From JAYPEY01 sp964519245 (lineage in GTDB: Bacteria > Verrucomicrobiota > Verrucomicrobiia > Limisphaerales > JAYPEY01): a stretch of 37,222 nt of DNA. Location: assembly GCA_964519245.1 (NCBI GenBank), contig CAZFLK010000042.1:1-37222 (forward strand), written 5' to 3'. Position numbers and translations under genes: made by a program. Each line of letters begins with the position of its first letter. Position 1 is the first letter of the stretch. A model generated the notes under the pieces. That model worked only from the letters and a program-made list of their open reading frames with translations, did no database searches and was not told the DNA's origin. Of the stretch, positions 8,998 to 17,452 are shown one piece after another.

Positions 8998-10005
8998 GCG
9001 CAAAAACACGTCGCTCAATTCCTTTGCGCCCGTTTCAAGATCCCGCAGCACACCGTTCCAATCCGGGAAGCCCGGTTGCCCGTCCGCCGCGACATCGCCT
9101 TCCAACGCGTTCACCTCGACCAATCGATCCACCGTCTTCGGCGAACTCAGGTATTCCATCAGTTTCTGCGCCGGGACCTTGTTTCGCGCGCCCTTCACCA
9201 AGGCCGCCGTGTTGGGAACGAACAGCGTCTCCTCGATCTCCACGGCTGCGATCGGCAGGCCGTTCTTTTGTCCGGCCGCGATATCGTCATAGTCGGTCAA
9301 TCCAATCGCCGCCTCGCCGGCTCCGACCAGGCGCACGACCACCGAGTTGCCGTCGACAATCATAACCTCGTTGGCCTGGATCCGTTCACACCAGTCGCGC
9401 CACGCCTCCACGCCCCACAACTGCCGCAGCGCCAACATGTGGACCGAGGTCGTGCCGAACATCGGATACGCCATCGCCGCCTTCCCGCGCCATGGTTCGC
9501 CCGTCAACTCCTTCAGGCTTCGCGGCGCGTCGGCGAGCGAGATCAGATTCGTGTTCACGACCAGTTTCCGGGACCGGAAACCGAAGGAGCGCCAGGGCGC
9601 GGATGCGTCGAACACGCCTGCGGACGCCAGTTGACGCGTCCGCAATTCCTCGTTGCTCCACCAGACATCGCACTGGGGATTCTCACGCTCCGCCAGGAGG
9701 CGATTCGCCAACCCCACGGTCTTCACCGCCTCGCTGTCGTAGACGGCCCGAACTTCAATGCCTGTATCCCGGGTGAACCCGGCGAGAATCTCCTGCGAAT
9801 AGACCTGATCCTGGGAGGTGTAGACGACGACATGGGGCCGGTCCTTAATGGCGCCGATCACAGGCAACAAGAGCGCCGCAAGCGCAGCGATGACCACGAC
9901 GACAATAACAACGCCGTAGCGCCCCATAGCTTTAACCAACATCCAGCCTTCTCCGCTCGTTCGCGGCTGACTGAATTGCGCGTTGTTGGCGTTATCCTCT
10001 GGCAT
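8995..10005 (-). CDS. ABC transporter substrate-binding protein, ferric-iron type
   Basis: 336 codons from the ATG at 10005, chosen because GGAAGG lies 7 bases upstream; the frame is open to a TTG at 10026. A membrane anchor (YGVVIVVVVIAALAALLLPV) lies at about residues 27-46, not a lipobox, so the protein is probably tethered as an uncleaved periplasmic domain. The mature part starts VVVYTSQDQVYSQEIL and contains DVWWSNEE and GLTDYDD, the pattern of FbpA/AfuA-like (SBP_bac_6/11) iron- or phosphonate-binding proteins. It is paired with the permease-NHL fusion downstream. The cargo may be Fe(III) or another anion or metal; the tyrosine pair typical of FbpA is not obvious, so the ligand stays open. 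Confidence 0.85.
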   Translation of the reverse strand: MPEDNANNAQFSQPRTSGEGWMLVKAMGRYGVVIVVVVIAALAALLLPVIGAIKDRPHVVVYTSQDQVYSQEILAGFTRDTGIEVRAVYDSEAVKTVGLANRLLAERENPQCDVWWSNEELRTRQLASAGVFDASAPWRSFGFRSRKLVVNTNLISLADAPRSLKELTGEPWRGKAAMAYPMFGTTSVHMLALRQLWGVEAWRDWCERIQANEVMIVDGNSVVVRLVGAGEAAIGLTDYDDIAAGQKNGLPIAAVEIEETLFVPNTAALVKGARNKVPAQKLMEYLSSPKTVDRLVEVNALEGDVAADGQPGFPDWNGVLRDLETGAKELSDVFLR

Positions 10006-10053
10006 CTCGCGGCCTTCCCTCACCAATTTCTGAAAACAAAACGCGTCCGGACC

Positions 10054-10150
10054 GCGGCTCTGTGAGCCGCTGCGACCTTCGTTGCCACCGGGGCGACCAG
10101 CACGTCCAACGCGCCTCGCATTCGCGAGTTGCTGCGGGTCCCGGACCCGC
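10054..10150. repeat. cluster of three hairpins between the SBP and BatA-like genes
   Basis: Three short palindromes follow each other in this 216-base gap: 10054-10070 (7-base stem GCGGCTC/GAGCCGC, 3-base loop), 10115-10128 (CTCGC/GCGAG, 4-base loop) and 10134-10150 (GCGGGTC/GACCCGC, 3-base loop). All three stems are perfect. Spaced GC-rich hairpins of this kind resemble REP-type elements. They could also attenuate or stabilise the transcript between two parts of the cluster. Confidence 0.65.
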
Positions 10151-10221
10151 GTTCCGAAAAGCAGACTGCCACATCCTGTCCCTGTCCGTTCGATTCGTTC
10201 ATCGCTTCCATCACCCAGCCC

Positions 10222-12057
10222 TCACGCCGTCCTGCGGTGGTAGAACCACCATTCAAACAACAACACGCAGAGCCCCATCATCGCAATCCAGCGCCAGATC
10301 TCGACGTTGGCCTTCTTCGATCCGGTCGCTGCGACACTGCCATACTTGCCGAATTCCAACTCCTCCTGAGGGCGGATGTCGCTTTCCAACGCATCGAGAA
10401 GATTCACACAGAACGGCGTTGTGTTTGTCCCGGCCGTGATACGGTAGACACCCTGTTTCGTTGTCCCGCCGAACAAGATCTCGGTCGCCCCTTCATCCAG
10501 AACCAGATCCTCTTTCGCGCCGCCCGGCAACTCGACCGACGCCGACTCGACCGGCTCTGCCAATGGCATGCGAAACGGCTCCCCCGATCGCACGGCCAGT
10601 TCCGCGGCGTCCGCCAAGGCCGGGTCCAGCCACTCGATCGCGTTCTGCATGAAAATCGGATACGCCACCCGCAACGGCCAGGTGCTCTCCAGCGTATCGA
10701 ACCCGATCCACACGACTTTCTGTCGTTCAAACTCCCCCGCAAGGACCAGTGGCGTCTGCGGCGCCTCCACGATCGGCAACGCCCAACTCGGCGTCTTGAC
10801 CGTCCGACTCTTGGCGATGTCCACCGTGTCCAGATTGACAAAGCGCAGCAACGCGTGCGTCGCCTTCGCGTCCACGATGGATGGATACTCCGCCTCGCCC
10901 ACCGCATCAAACCACCCGGGGCGCGCGACGTTGATCGCCAGCACGTTCGGCTTGGGCCATTCCACCGGTATCACGCCGTCCAATACGACCACATCCTGAT
11001 CCGCGGCGTCGTCCGCCAGCGCGGAAACAATGCTGAGGTCCAAATTCGGAATCGAGCGCAGCGACTTTTCCAGAAAACGATTGCCGGCGGTCGCCAACAG
11101 GACCTTGACCGGATGCGGCATCAGGCTGACGGCGGAAGCCTGGTTGTCGACCTTGAGGTCGTCCTCATGGGAAAGCGTCACGGTGAAGACGCCATCCTCC
11201 GACTGCGGCACGAGAAAAACCTCCTGGGCGTTGGTCCCGCCGGGCACGTTCATGGATCGCGACGCCAGCATGCGGTCGTTGAAGCGCAACTCCAACTGGG
11301 TTCGTTGCGTCTGCTCGGAGTAGTTCCCCACGCTGGCGAACACCGCTTTCTGCGTCGGATCGTCCGGGTGCGCCTTCACAGCCAGTTGCACCACGCCGAG
11401 ATTCTCCGATCGCTCCCCCACCTTGTGATACACCATTGGAATATCCTTGATGTGCAATCCTTCGATCTCATCGACCGCGCCGTCGCTGAACAGGTGCACC
11501 TCGGCAAAGGTCCGGTTCTCGATCAGGGTCTGCGCCAGCTTGAGCGCCTCCACCAATCGGGTCGGGGAATCGCTCGGTTCACAGGCGTCCACTGCGCGCC
11601 GCAAAGCGCTTTTCTCCCCCGTGCTGGACTGCATGACCCGCGTATTCGCCGCCGCGCGCAGCACCACCATCTGGTCGTGGTCCTTCATCGAGGAAACAAG
11701 GTTCCTCACCTCGTCCCGGGCCGCTTCAAATCGCGAAGGCTGCACGTCCGTCGCCCGCATCGAGGCTGATGCGTCCAAGATCGCCACATACAACGCCCCC
11801 TGACGCTGGTCGCCCGAAAAATAGGGCCGCGTCAACGCAAACACGATCAACGCCAACATCAGGATCTGCAGAATCAGCAGCCAGTTGTGCCGCAACTTCT
11901 GAAAGGGCGCGCTCGCCTGCGTCTCCGCCAGGAACTTTTGCCACAGCAGGGAACTCGAAACCAGCTTCACCACCCGCCTCCGCTTCAGCAGATAGAACAC
12001 AATCACCACCGGTATCGCGGCGGCGAAAGCAAAAGCGGTTGGGGCGAGGAAACTCAT
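10222..12057 (-). CDS. BatA-like membrane protein with VWA domain
   Basis: 611 codons from the ATG at 12057, where GGAG lies about 10 bases upstream. The open frame extends to 12195 but the extra 46 residues are repeat-derived. Residues 5-24 and 60-77 are membrane helices with the BatA N-terminal basic loop (LLKRRRVVKLVSSSLLWQ). A VWA domain follows with MIDAS D95-A-S97-A-S99. The C-terminus has another helix (WRWIAMMGLCVLLFEWWFYH) and a short basic tail. BatA-family proteins work with a MoxR AAA+ ATPase and a DUF58 protein, here the next genes upstream on the same strand. The exact process (aerotolerance, envelope protein maturation) is not settled for this group. Confidence 0.85.
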   Translation of the reverse strand: MSFLAPTAFAFAAAIPVVIVFYLLKRRRVVKLVSSSLLWQKFLAETQASAPFQKLRHNWLLILQILMLALIVFALTRPYFSGDQRQGALYVAILDASASMRATDVQPSRFEAARDEVRNLVSSMKDHDQMVVLRAAANTRVMQSSTGEKSALRRAVDACEPSDSPTRLVEALKLAQTLIENRTFAEVHLFSDGAVDEIEGLHIKDIPMVYHKVGERSENLGVVQLAVKAHPDDPTQKAVFASVGNYSEQTQRTQLELRFNDRMLASRSMNVPGGTNAQEVFLVPQSEDGVFTVTLSHEDDLKVDNQASAVSLMPHPVKVLLATAGNRFLEKSLRSIPNLDLSIVSALADDAADQDVVVLDGVIPVEWPKPNVLAINVARPGWFDAVGEAEYPSIVDAKATHALLRFVNLDTVDIAKSRTVKTPSWALPIVEAPQTPLVLAGEFERQKVVWIGFDTLESTWPLRVAYPIFMQNAIEWLDPALADAAELAVRSGEPFRMPLAEPVESASVELPGGAKEDLVLDEGATEILFGGTTKQGVYRITAGTNTTPFCVNLLDALESDIRPQEELEFGKYGSVAATGSKKANVEIWRWIAMMGLCVLLFEWWFYHRRTA

Positions 12058-12066
12058 CGTGGCAAA

Positions 12067-12252
12067 GCTCCAAAGAAGCTCCGAATCCCAACTCCCAAAC
12101 ACGGAAGTGAAGCCTGAATTCGGAGTCCTCGACAATCCCGAATCCTCCGCGTCGCCGTGCGTCGCCAAATCGACCCCCAAACATCCGAACTCCATGATTT
12201 GGAACTTGGAGCTTGGAGCTTCTTTGAAATTTGGAGCTTGGAGCTTGGGATT
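12067..12252. repeat. fold-back repeat built of GGAGCTT units
   Basis: The 235-base gap between the BatA-like and DUF58 genes contains GGAGCTT at 12208, 12215, 12233 and 12240 (two tandem pairs). The complementary units AAGCTCC lie at 12067-12084 around CAAAGA. Left and right ends can pair imperfectly, giving a fold-back element of about 186 bases with no coding capacity. Confidence 0.6.
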
Positions 12253-12292
12253 TCTGTTTCCCGCAACTCTGCCACCTCAACGCATCGCCCGC

Positions 12293-13189
12293 CTACCTCC
12301 ATATTTCCGCCTTTCTCAACTGCTTGAGCAGGAGTTCCTCCAGGTTGGTCGCCGAGGAGGCGGTGAAGAACGAGACACCCCGCGACCTGCAGAACTCGTC
12401 CAGCTTCCGGCAAAAGTTCGCAACCATGCGCTGATAGATATCCAACCGATAACGTCCGAAGGTCACCTCGGTCTGCGCGCCGGATTCCGAGTCGATCAGG
12501 CGCAGGTCGCCATAGGTCTCCGGCTCCAGTTCCTCCGGCGCCAGGATCTGGATCGCGCTGACCTGGTAGCCGCGCCCCACCAATGCGTTCAGGCCTTCCT
12601 CGTAGCCGGCCGGGTCAAGAAAATCACTGAGCACGATCGCCGCGCCAACCTGCCGCGACTCCATGGCCCCGCGACGCAGGGCCTCATTCAGATCGGCTTC
12701 CCCGCCCGCCGTCACCCGGGTGATATTCTGAAAGAACCTTAGCGCCGACTTGCGCCCCCGCACGGACCGCAGCGAACTCCTGACCGCTGTCTCCTCCGCG
12801 TTCTCCGGAAACGGTTTGATCGAAACGCGGTCGAAACCGCACAGCGCCACATAACCGATCGCCGCGGCGACCTGTCGCGCAAAATCGAACTTCCTCGGCG
12901 TCCCGAAGCCCATGGATTCACTCGCATCCAGGAACACCGTCAACGGCAGTTCGCGCTCCTCCTCATACAACTTCAGGAACAAACGGTCCAACCGCCCGAA
13001 CAGGTTCCAATCCAGGTAACGCAGGTCGTCACCGTGCGAGTAGTTCCGGTGATCCGCAAACTCCACCGACTGCCCCCGCGCCCGACTCGTCCGTTCCCCT
13101 TTCGCCGAGGACTTCGAACGCCGCCGCGCCAACAACTGAAACTGCTCCAGGCGTTTCAGCAGATCAGAGGTGAGAAGCGGCTCAGACAT
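12293..13189 (-). CDS. DUF58 domain protein
   Basis: 298 codons from the ATG at 13189 (MSEPLLTSDLL); the 13 upstream codons of open frame are intergenic-like. The DUF58 hallmark is present: G-Q-S-V-E-F-A-D-H-R-N-Y-S-H-G-D-D at about residues 39-55, then R-Y-L-D-W-N. A VWA-like MIDAS start follows at D88-A-S90-E-S92. No membrane helix is evident. In MoxR operons DUF58 proteins sit between the ATPase and the Bat VWA proteins and are thought to link them; that is family knowledge, not seen here. The stop lies 235 bases before the BatA-like start, an unusually wide gap filled with a fold-back repeat. Confidence 0.88.
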   Translation of the reverse strand: MSEPLLTSDLLKRLEQFQLLARRRSKSSAKGERTSRARGQSVEFADHRNYSHGDDLRYLDWNLFGRLDRLFLKLYEEERELPLTVFLDASESMGFGTPRKFDFARQVAAAIGYVALCGFDRVSIKPFPENAEETAVRSSLRSVRGRKSALRFFQNITRVTAGGEADLNEALRRGAMESRQVGAAIVLSDFLDPAGYEEGLNALVGRGYQVSAIQILAPEELEPETYGDLRLIDSESGAQTEVTFGRYRLDIYQRMVANFCRKLDEFCRSRGVSFFTASSATNLEELLLKQLRKAEIWR

Positions 13190-13207
13190 GGCACACAAGA
13201 CCAGGAA

Positions 13208-13327
13208 CCGCAGATCTACGCAGATCAAAACAAATCAGAACCGCGCGGCAACACCTGGGCTCCGTGGAATGCACGCAGTCCAGAGCCGACAGGACACATC
13301 CGTGTTCATCTGTGTTCATCCGTGGTT
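13208..13327. repeat. fold-back repeat with TTCATCYGTG units
   Basis: The gap between the MoxR and DUF58 genes ends with a 10-base unit, TTCATC(C/T)GTG, in tandem at 13298-13327. The left end (13208-13232, AACCGCAGATCTACGCAGAT) is an imperfect inverted copy, 15 of 20 positions matching. It looks like a dispersed intergenic element with no coding content. Confidence 0.55.
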
Positions 13328-13343
13328 GAGAATACTCCGGCGT

Positions 13344-14351
13344 TCAACCCGCCGCCGACTCCACCACGACATCCCGCGGCACGGCGTCCAGGATCTCGGT
13401 GATGATGTGATCCGTGGTGATTCCTTCGGCCTCGGCCTCGAAATTGAGGATCAGGCGGTGGCGCATCGCCGCGTGGGCCACCGACTGGATATCGTCGAAG
13501 CTCACGTTGAAGCGTCCCTGCGTCAGCGCCTTGACCTTGCCCGCCAGGACGAGGGTCTGCAGGCCTCGCGGACTGCTGCCGAAACGAAGATATTGGTTGG
13601 CGACCGGAGCCGCGGTTTCCGTGCCGGGATGCGTCGCCTGAATCAATCTAACCGCATATTCCTTCACATGCGTGGCCACCGGCACTTCAACCACCAGTTT
13701 CTGGAGTTCGATGAAAGCGTCCTTGGCAACCACCTTGTTGAGATCGGCCGTGTGCCCTTCCGTGGTGCGATTCAGGATCTCCGTCAACTCATCCCCCGTC
13801 GGATAGCCGACCACCAACTTGAAGAAGAAGCGGTCCAACTGCGCCTCCGGCAAAGGATAGGTCCCCTCCTGATCAATCGGATTCTGCGTCGCCAGCACGA
13901 AGAACGGCCGCTCCAACCGGCGGATGGCCCCGCCGGCCGTGACGCTCTTTTCCTGCATGGCCTCCAGCATCGCAGATTGGGTCTTGGGCGTGGCGCGATT
14001 GATCTCATCCGCCAAGATGATATGCGCGAATATCGGCCCGTGCTGAAACTCGAAATTACGCCCGCCGCCCTCGCTCTCGACCACGAGATTGGTGCCCAGG
14101 ATGTCCGCCGGCATGAGATCCGGCGTGAACTGAATGCGGTTGAACGAGAGATCCATCACCTCGCTCAAGGTGCGCACCAAGAGGGTTTTCCCCAGCCCCG
14201 GCACGCCCTCCAGCAACACATGACCTCCACCCAACAAGGCGATCAGGGTTCCGTCCACGATATCGTCGTGCCCGACGATCATCTGCCCTATCTCCCCGCG
14301 CATCGCCGCAAAGCTGTCGCGAAACGATTGAATTCTTTCTTCAACACTCAT
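13344..14351 (-). CDS. MoxR-family AAA+ ATPase
   Basis: 335 codons from the ATG at 14351 (MSVEERIQSF), the usual family start; the frame is open upstream to 14456. The Walker A motif is G49-V-P-G-L-G-K-T56, Walker B is ILADEINRA with D115-E116, and sensor 1 is in LATQNPID at about 153-160. The length matches MoxR proteins (about 320-340). MoxR ATPases act as chaperones for VWA-domain partners in the cytoplasm; the partners here would be the DUF58, BatA-like and large VWA proteins encoded downstream. The gene is separated by 192 bases of featureless sequence from the coiled-coil gene upstream and may have its own promoter there. Confidence 0.93.
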   Translation of the reverse strand: MSVEERIQSFRDSFAAMRGEIGQMIVGHDDIVDGTLIALLGGGHVLLEGVPGLGKTLLVRTLSEVMDLSFNRIQFTPDLMPADILGTNLVVESEGGGRNFEFQHGPIFAHIILADEINRATPKTQSAMLEAMQEKSVTAGGAIRRLERPFFVLATQNPIDQEGTYPLPEAQLDRFFFKLVVGYPTGDELTEILNRTTEGHTADLNKVVAKDAFIELQKLVVEVPVATHVKEYAVRLIQATHPGTETAAPVANQYLRFGSSPRGLQTLVLAGKVKALTQGRFNVSFDDIQSVAHAAMRHRLILNFEAEAEGITTDHIITEILDAVPRDVVVESAAG

Positions 14352-14543
14352 AAGCGTGGTCCATTCTGTTCGTCCGTCATTGTCCCTCGTTCTCAAATCA
14401 ACCCCGACATCCCGACAGAGAGGCGCAGTCTCACCGCCAAACAAACTCCCATTCAACGCAAGGGGGACGCAGCCCGGGCAAACCCGTTGTCCTCAGAACC
14501 AAACCCTCTGCCTGAATGCGCTTCCAACCGTCGGGCTCACGCC

Positions 14544-16487
14544 TCACTTCAAGTCGTCAAAATAATCCCGGACGGCGCCTTGGTAAGCCCGCGGCACACG
14601 CTCCTGGCTAAGCGCGCTGCGCGCGTCGTTCTGGGCGGCCGCCACGGCCTCCTCATACTGAATCGAACTACGCCCCTTGATGCTGACGCCCTTGAGGGTG
14701 ATGCTCGGCATCTGGCCGCCCGGGCCCATCTGCCCCTTCACCTTGGTCGGTAGAAAGCCCTCGGCCAGTTCACCCTCGCCGCGATCTGATATCCCCTTGC
14801 CCTCCATGTCCGGACGGACAACTCCCGAATTGTCCCAGGCCTCGTAGACATCCGGCGGTTGCATGGTCAGGCTGTCGTCCGCCCACGTGCCCACGCCTTT
14901 TCCCGGATTGCCGCCATTGCCCGCCCTGGGTGGACCATCGCTCGAGCACTGCCCCCAGCCCTGGCAGTTGCCAATGCAAATCGACGCCGTCTGCATGGCC
15001 TGCAGCGAGGCCAACAACCCCTCGCAGTCGGCACACTGTTTCAGCAGGCCCTCCATCTCCTTGGACGCCGCCTCCAAGGCCTTGGCCGCGCCTTCTCGGT
15101 CGCCCTTCTCCGCCAAGGTCGCCGCTTCCTGGATGTAGTCGGCGACCTTCTCATAATCCATCGCGGGATCCACCGACCGCCGAATCTCATCAATCGCCTG
15201 CTTGAGTTCCTCCTCGGTGGTCTTTTCCGATTTCAACTGCCGCGCCAGCTTCTGCATGCGGGCTATGGCGGGAATCCCCTGACCTTTCTCCAAGCGCTCC
15301 GGCAAGTCCTCGCCGATATCCGCCAACTGCTTCTTCAACTCGCTCATTTTCTTCGCGAACTGTTGAAGTTTCCCCAAGTCGACCAGGGCGACGTCCATGT
15401 CCTTCAAGAACTTGTCGATCTCGCCCTGGTTCAAAGCCTCGGAGGCCTCATCCAGTGAATTCATGTCCAGCCCCAGGTCCTTGGCCTGTTGCATCAACTC
15501 GTCCATCGCCTCGAACATTTCCTGAGAGGCCTTGCCGTCGGACTGCGACCCCTCCTGGCCCATGGCAGCGGCGGCGTCCTTCAGCTTTTCCATGGCCTTT
15601 TCCAGTTTTTCCAAGGCCTCGGTCTTGCCGTCGATATCCTTGCCCTCCAGCTGCTTCTTCATGGCGTCGATCTGCTTCTGGATCGATTCCGCGGACGGGG
15701 CCATCTCGCCGCCGGATTGTCGGGCCGCCCGCTGCAGTTTGCGAATGCCGGCCTTCTTGGCCAGCTGCTGGGTCTGGTCCTTGATCTTGTCCTGCACCTT
15801 GGAAAGTTCCGCCAAGGCCTCGTTCCGGGTGAGCTTCTTCTTCTGCAGGGTCTGTCCGATCTCGGCCACCTCCTGCATCGCCTTTTCCGTCTGCGGCAGG
15901 ACCGGTTTGCGTTTGGCCAGTTGCCGTTTCGCAATCTCCTCAAGATGCCTCCCGGTATCCTGGATGTTCTCGGTTTCGCGCTTCTGCTGCAGGTAATCAT
16001 CGCTGCGCCGCTCCGGCACAAATCCCAGCCCCGCGCCCACCGCCAAGGCCACCAATGCCCAGCGGCTCGCCCGCGGCAGACTGAACGGCAACAGCTTGCC
16101 CGGATCCAACTTGCTGGCGTGAGCGGCCGCGTCGGTCACCACCAGCCTGCTCCAATGGTCCCGTTCCTGATCCTGGGAAAGCTCCAAGGCCGTGCTCAGC
16201 CGTTCCTTCAACGCCGACTTGCCGTCCAGCCACCGCGCCGTTTCCATGCGCGACGGGGCCCGCAGCCACCCGGCCGCCACGCCTATCAAAGCCGCCACTC
16301 CCGCCAATCCGGCCCCCACCGTCAGCGTTTCCACGGGAACAGGAAACAGCTTGTAGACAGCCAGCACGATCAGCCACGCGACAGCCCCGGCAAACGACCC
16401 CCACCAGAACCCAAGCCACGCCTGGTGCAAACGGCGCCGCCGGCCCGCCCGATCCACGGTTGTTTCAATGATTTGAATCTCGCTCAT
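14544..16487 (-). CDS. DUF4175-like coiled-coil membrane protein
   Basis: 647 codons from the ATG at 16487 (MSEIQIIETTV). Two or three helices lie in the N-terminal 80 residues and another near 140. A very long Lys/Glu/Gln/Ala-rich coiled coil follows from about 165 to 475, then a Gly/Cys patch (CADCEGLL ... CIGNCQGWGQC) and a C-terminal acidic, Gly-rich region. This architecture is that of DUF4175-type proteins, which precede MoxR genes in Bat-like clusters. The start follows the FmdB-like gene by 62 bases. No enzymatic motif is seen. The cysteine patch could bind metal or form disulfides, but that is inference. Cluster position suggests it works with the MoxR/VWA proteins at the inner membrane. 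Confidence 0.75.
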   Translation of the reverse strand: MSEIQIIETTVDRAGRRRRLHQAWLGFWWGSFAGAVAWLIVLAVYKLFPVPVETLTVGAGLAGVAALIGVAAGWLRAPSRMETARWLDGKSALKERLSTALELSQDQERDHWSRLVVTDAAAHASKLDPGKLLPFSLPRASRWALVALAVGAGLGFVPERRSDDYLQQKRETENIQDTGRHLEEIAKRQLAKRKPVLPQTEKAMQEVAEIGQTLQKKKLTRNEALAELSKVQDKIKDQTQQLAKKAGIRKLQRAARQSGGEMAPSAESIQKQIDAMKKQLEGKDIDGKTEALEKLEKAMEKLKDAAAAMGQEGSQSDGKASQEMFEAMDELMQQAKDLGLDMNSLDEASEALNQGEIDKFLKDMDVALVDLGKLQQFAKKMSELKKQLADIGEDLPERLEKGQGIPAIARMQKLARQLKSEKTTEEELKQAIDEIRRSVDPAMDYEKVADYIQEAATLAEKGDREGAAKALEAASKEMEGLLKQCADCEGLLASLQAMQTASICIGNCQGWGQCSSDGPPRAGNGGNPGKGVGTWADDSLTMQPPDVYEAWDNSGVVRPDMEGKGISDRGEGELAEGFLPTKVKGQMGPGGQMPSITLKGVSIKGRSSIQYEEAVAAAQNDARSALSQERVPRAYQGAVRDYFDDLK

Positions 16488-16549
16488 GATTGTTCGCTGT
16501 TGGCGCTTCGACAACCCCGGCGCCATCTCAACGCCTCCCCAAATTCATT

Positions 16550-16795
16550 TCACTGCCGCTCGTATTCGCCCTTGCTGGTTTTCTTCAAGACCGTGAAACC
16601 CGCCTTCTTCGCGTCCACAATAGACAGGGGTTTCGTGATCGAAGGTGTGGAAAAAGAGGAAATGATCTTCCGCACCGGCTTCTTGCAGGCCGGACATTTC
16701 TTCAATTCCTCAGCGCTCAATGGCCGCCGCAGCGAAAATGTCCCGCCACACACCTTGCAGCCCCCTTCGCAGACCTCATACTCGTATATCGGCAT
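16550..16795 (-). CDS. FmdB-type zinc-ribbon protein
   Basis: 81 codons from the ATG at 16795 (MPIYEYEV), the invariant family start; the longer open frame to 16915 runs into the ars operator and is rejected. Cysteines C9, C13, C16 and the pair C34-x-x-C37 form the ribbon, with a spacing slightly unlike the usual C-x-x-C ... C-x-x-C because of the extra Gly-Gly-Cys. The Ser-rich tail (ISSFSTPSI) is typical. FmdB-family proteins are small and poorly understood, named from a formamidase regulator. The gene is divergent from arsR, sharing a 109-base promoter region, and is the first gene before the DUF4175-like/MoxR cluster. Confidence 0.88.
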   Translation of the reverse strand: MPIYEYEVCEGGCKVCGGTFSLRRPLSAEELKKCPACKKPVRKIISSFSTPSITKPLSIVDAKKAGFTVLKKTSKGEYERQ

Positions 16796-16880
16796 AACTT
16801 TCGTGCGTCTTTCCCCGACAATTTCCTGAGAAAATAGCCCGAAGCGCCCCATCGCACAAACATTCTTCTGGACTCCATAT

Positions 16881-16912
16881 TCCATTGATTGCATATGCAA
16901 ACTAATGCATAT
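16881..16912. promoter_or_regulatory. putative ArsR operator overlapping the arsR start
   Basis: The heptamer TGCATAT occurs at 16890-16896 and again at 16906-16912, one and a half helical turns apart; the first is part of the palindrome TGCATATGCA. The second copy overlaps the arsR start codon at 16905. An AT-rich palindromic site at the start of arsR is the usual place for autorepression by ArsR. No experimental site is known here. Confidence 0.45.
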
Positions 16913-17306
16913 CACACATGTCTACAAATGCCTCTGTGATGTCCAGCGATTGCGCATTCTCAACCTGCTTCGCGAGGGGCCCCTGTGTGTGTGTCACCTG
17001 GTTGAGGTTCTGGCGGCGGATCAGGTAAAGATCTCCAAGCAGCTCCGCTACATGAAGGAACTGGGCATGGTGGAGTCCAAGCGGGAGGCGCAGTGGATGA
17101 TCTACAACCTGCCCACCGAACCACACAGCCTGCTGACCGAGAATCTGAAGTGTCTTCAAGATCTTGCCGGCGAGTGTCCGGAGATCCGTTCCGACCTCCG
17201 CCAACGCAACCGCATCATCCAGGAAATCAAGCACACCGGCTCGGCCTGTCCGGCGGTTGTTCTCAGCGATTCCGAATGCGGATGCGACGCGAGAAACCGC
17301 GCCTGA
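16905..17306 (+). CDS. arsR: ArsR-family metalloregulator (arsenite-responsive)
   Basis: 133 codons. The winged-helix start fits ArsR (VYKCLCDVQRLRILNLL), with the metal-site motif L-C28-V-C30-H-L in helix 3, equivalent to the E. coli ELCVCDL arsenite site, and the recognition helix QVKISKQLRYMKELGMV. The C-terminal tail adds cysteines (SAC, ECGC). It should bind DNA as a dimer and release it on As(III)/Sb(III) binding. The ATG at 16905 fits the family N-terminus but has no Shine-Dalgarno sequence, so the message may be leaderless. arsD and arsA follow on the same strand after 146 bases. Divergent from the FmdB-like gene. Confidence 0.92.
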   Translation: MHITHVYKCLCDVQRLRILNLLREGPLCVCHLVEVLAADQVKISKQLRYMKELGMVESKREAQWMIYNLPTEPHSLLTENLKCLQDLAGECPEIRSDLRQRNRIIQEIKHTGSACPAVVLSDSECGCDARNRA

Positions 17307-17452
17307 ACCGGGCCGACCAACCCCATCCAACCTGATTGCCCTCCCCCCCACCGATTGCCATTCACGCCGCCGATTCGATCAATCTCGCCTCACCGATCTC
17401 GAAGCCTGCCAGGCGCATCCAAAAACTGTCCCTAACCAACGGAATCCAAACT

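Noticed and set aside
8305..11769. Long plus-strand open frames opposite the SBP, permease and BatA-like genes
   Set aside because: Arg/Pro/His-rich shadows without ribosome sites or recognisable domains.
16795..16915. Longer N-terminus of the FmdB-like protein
   Set aside because: The extra 40 codons run through the arsR operator and have no family similarity; MPIYEYE is the standard start.
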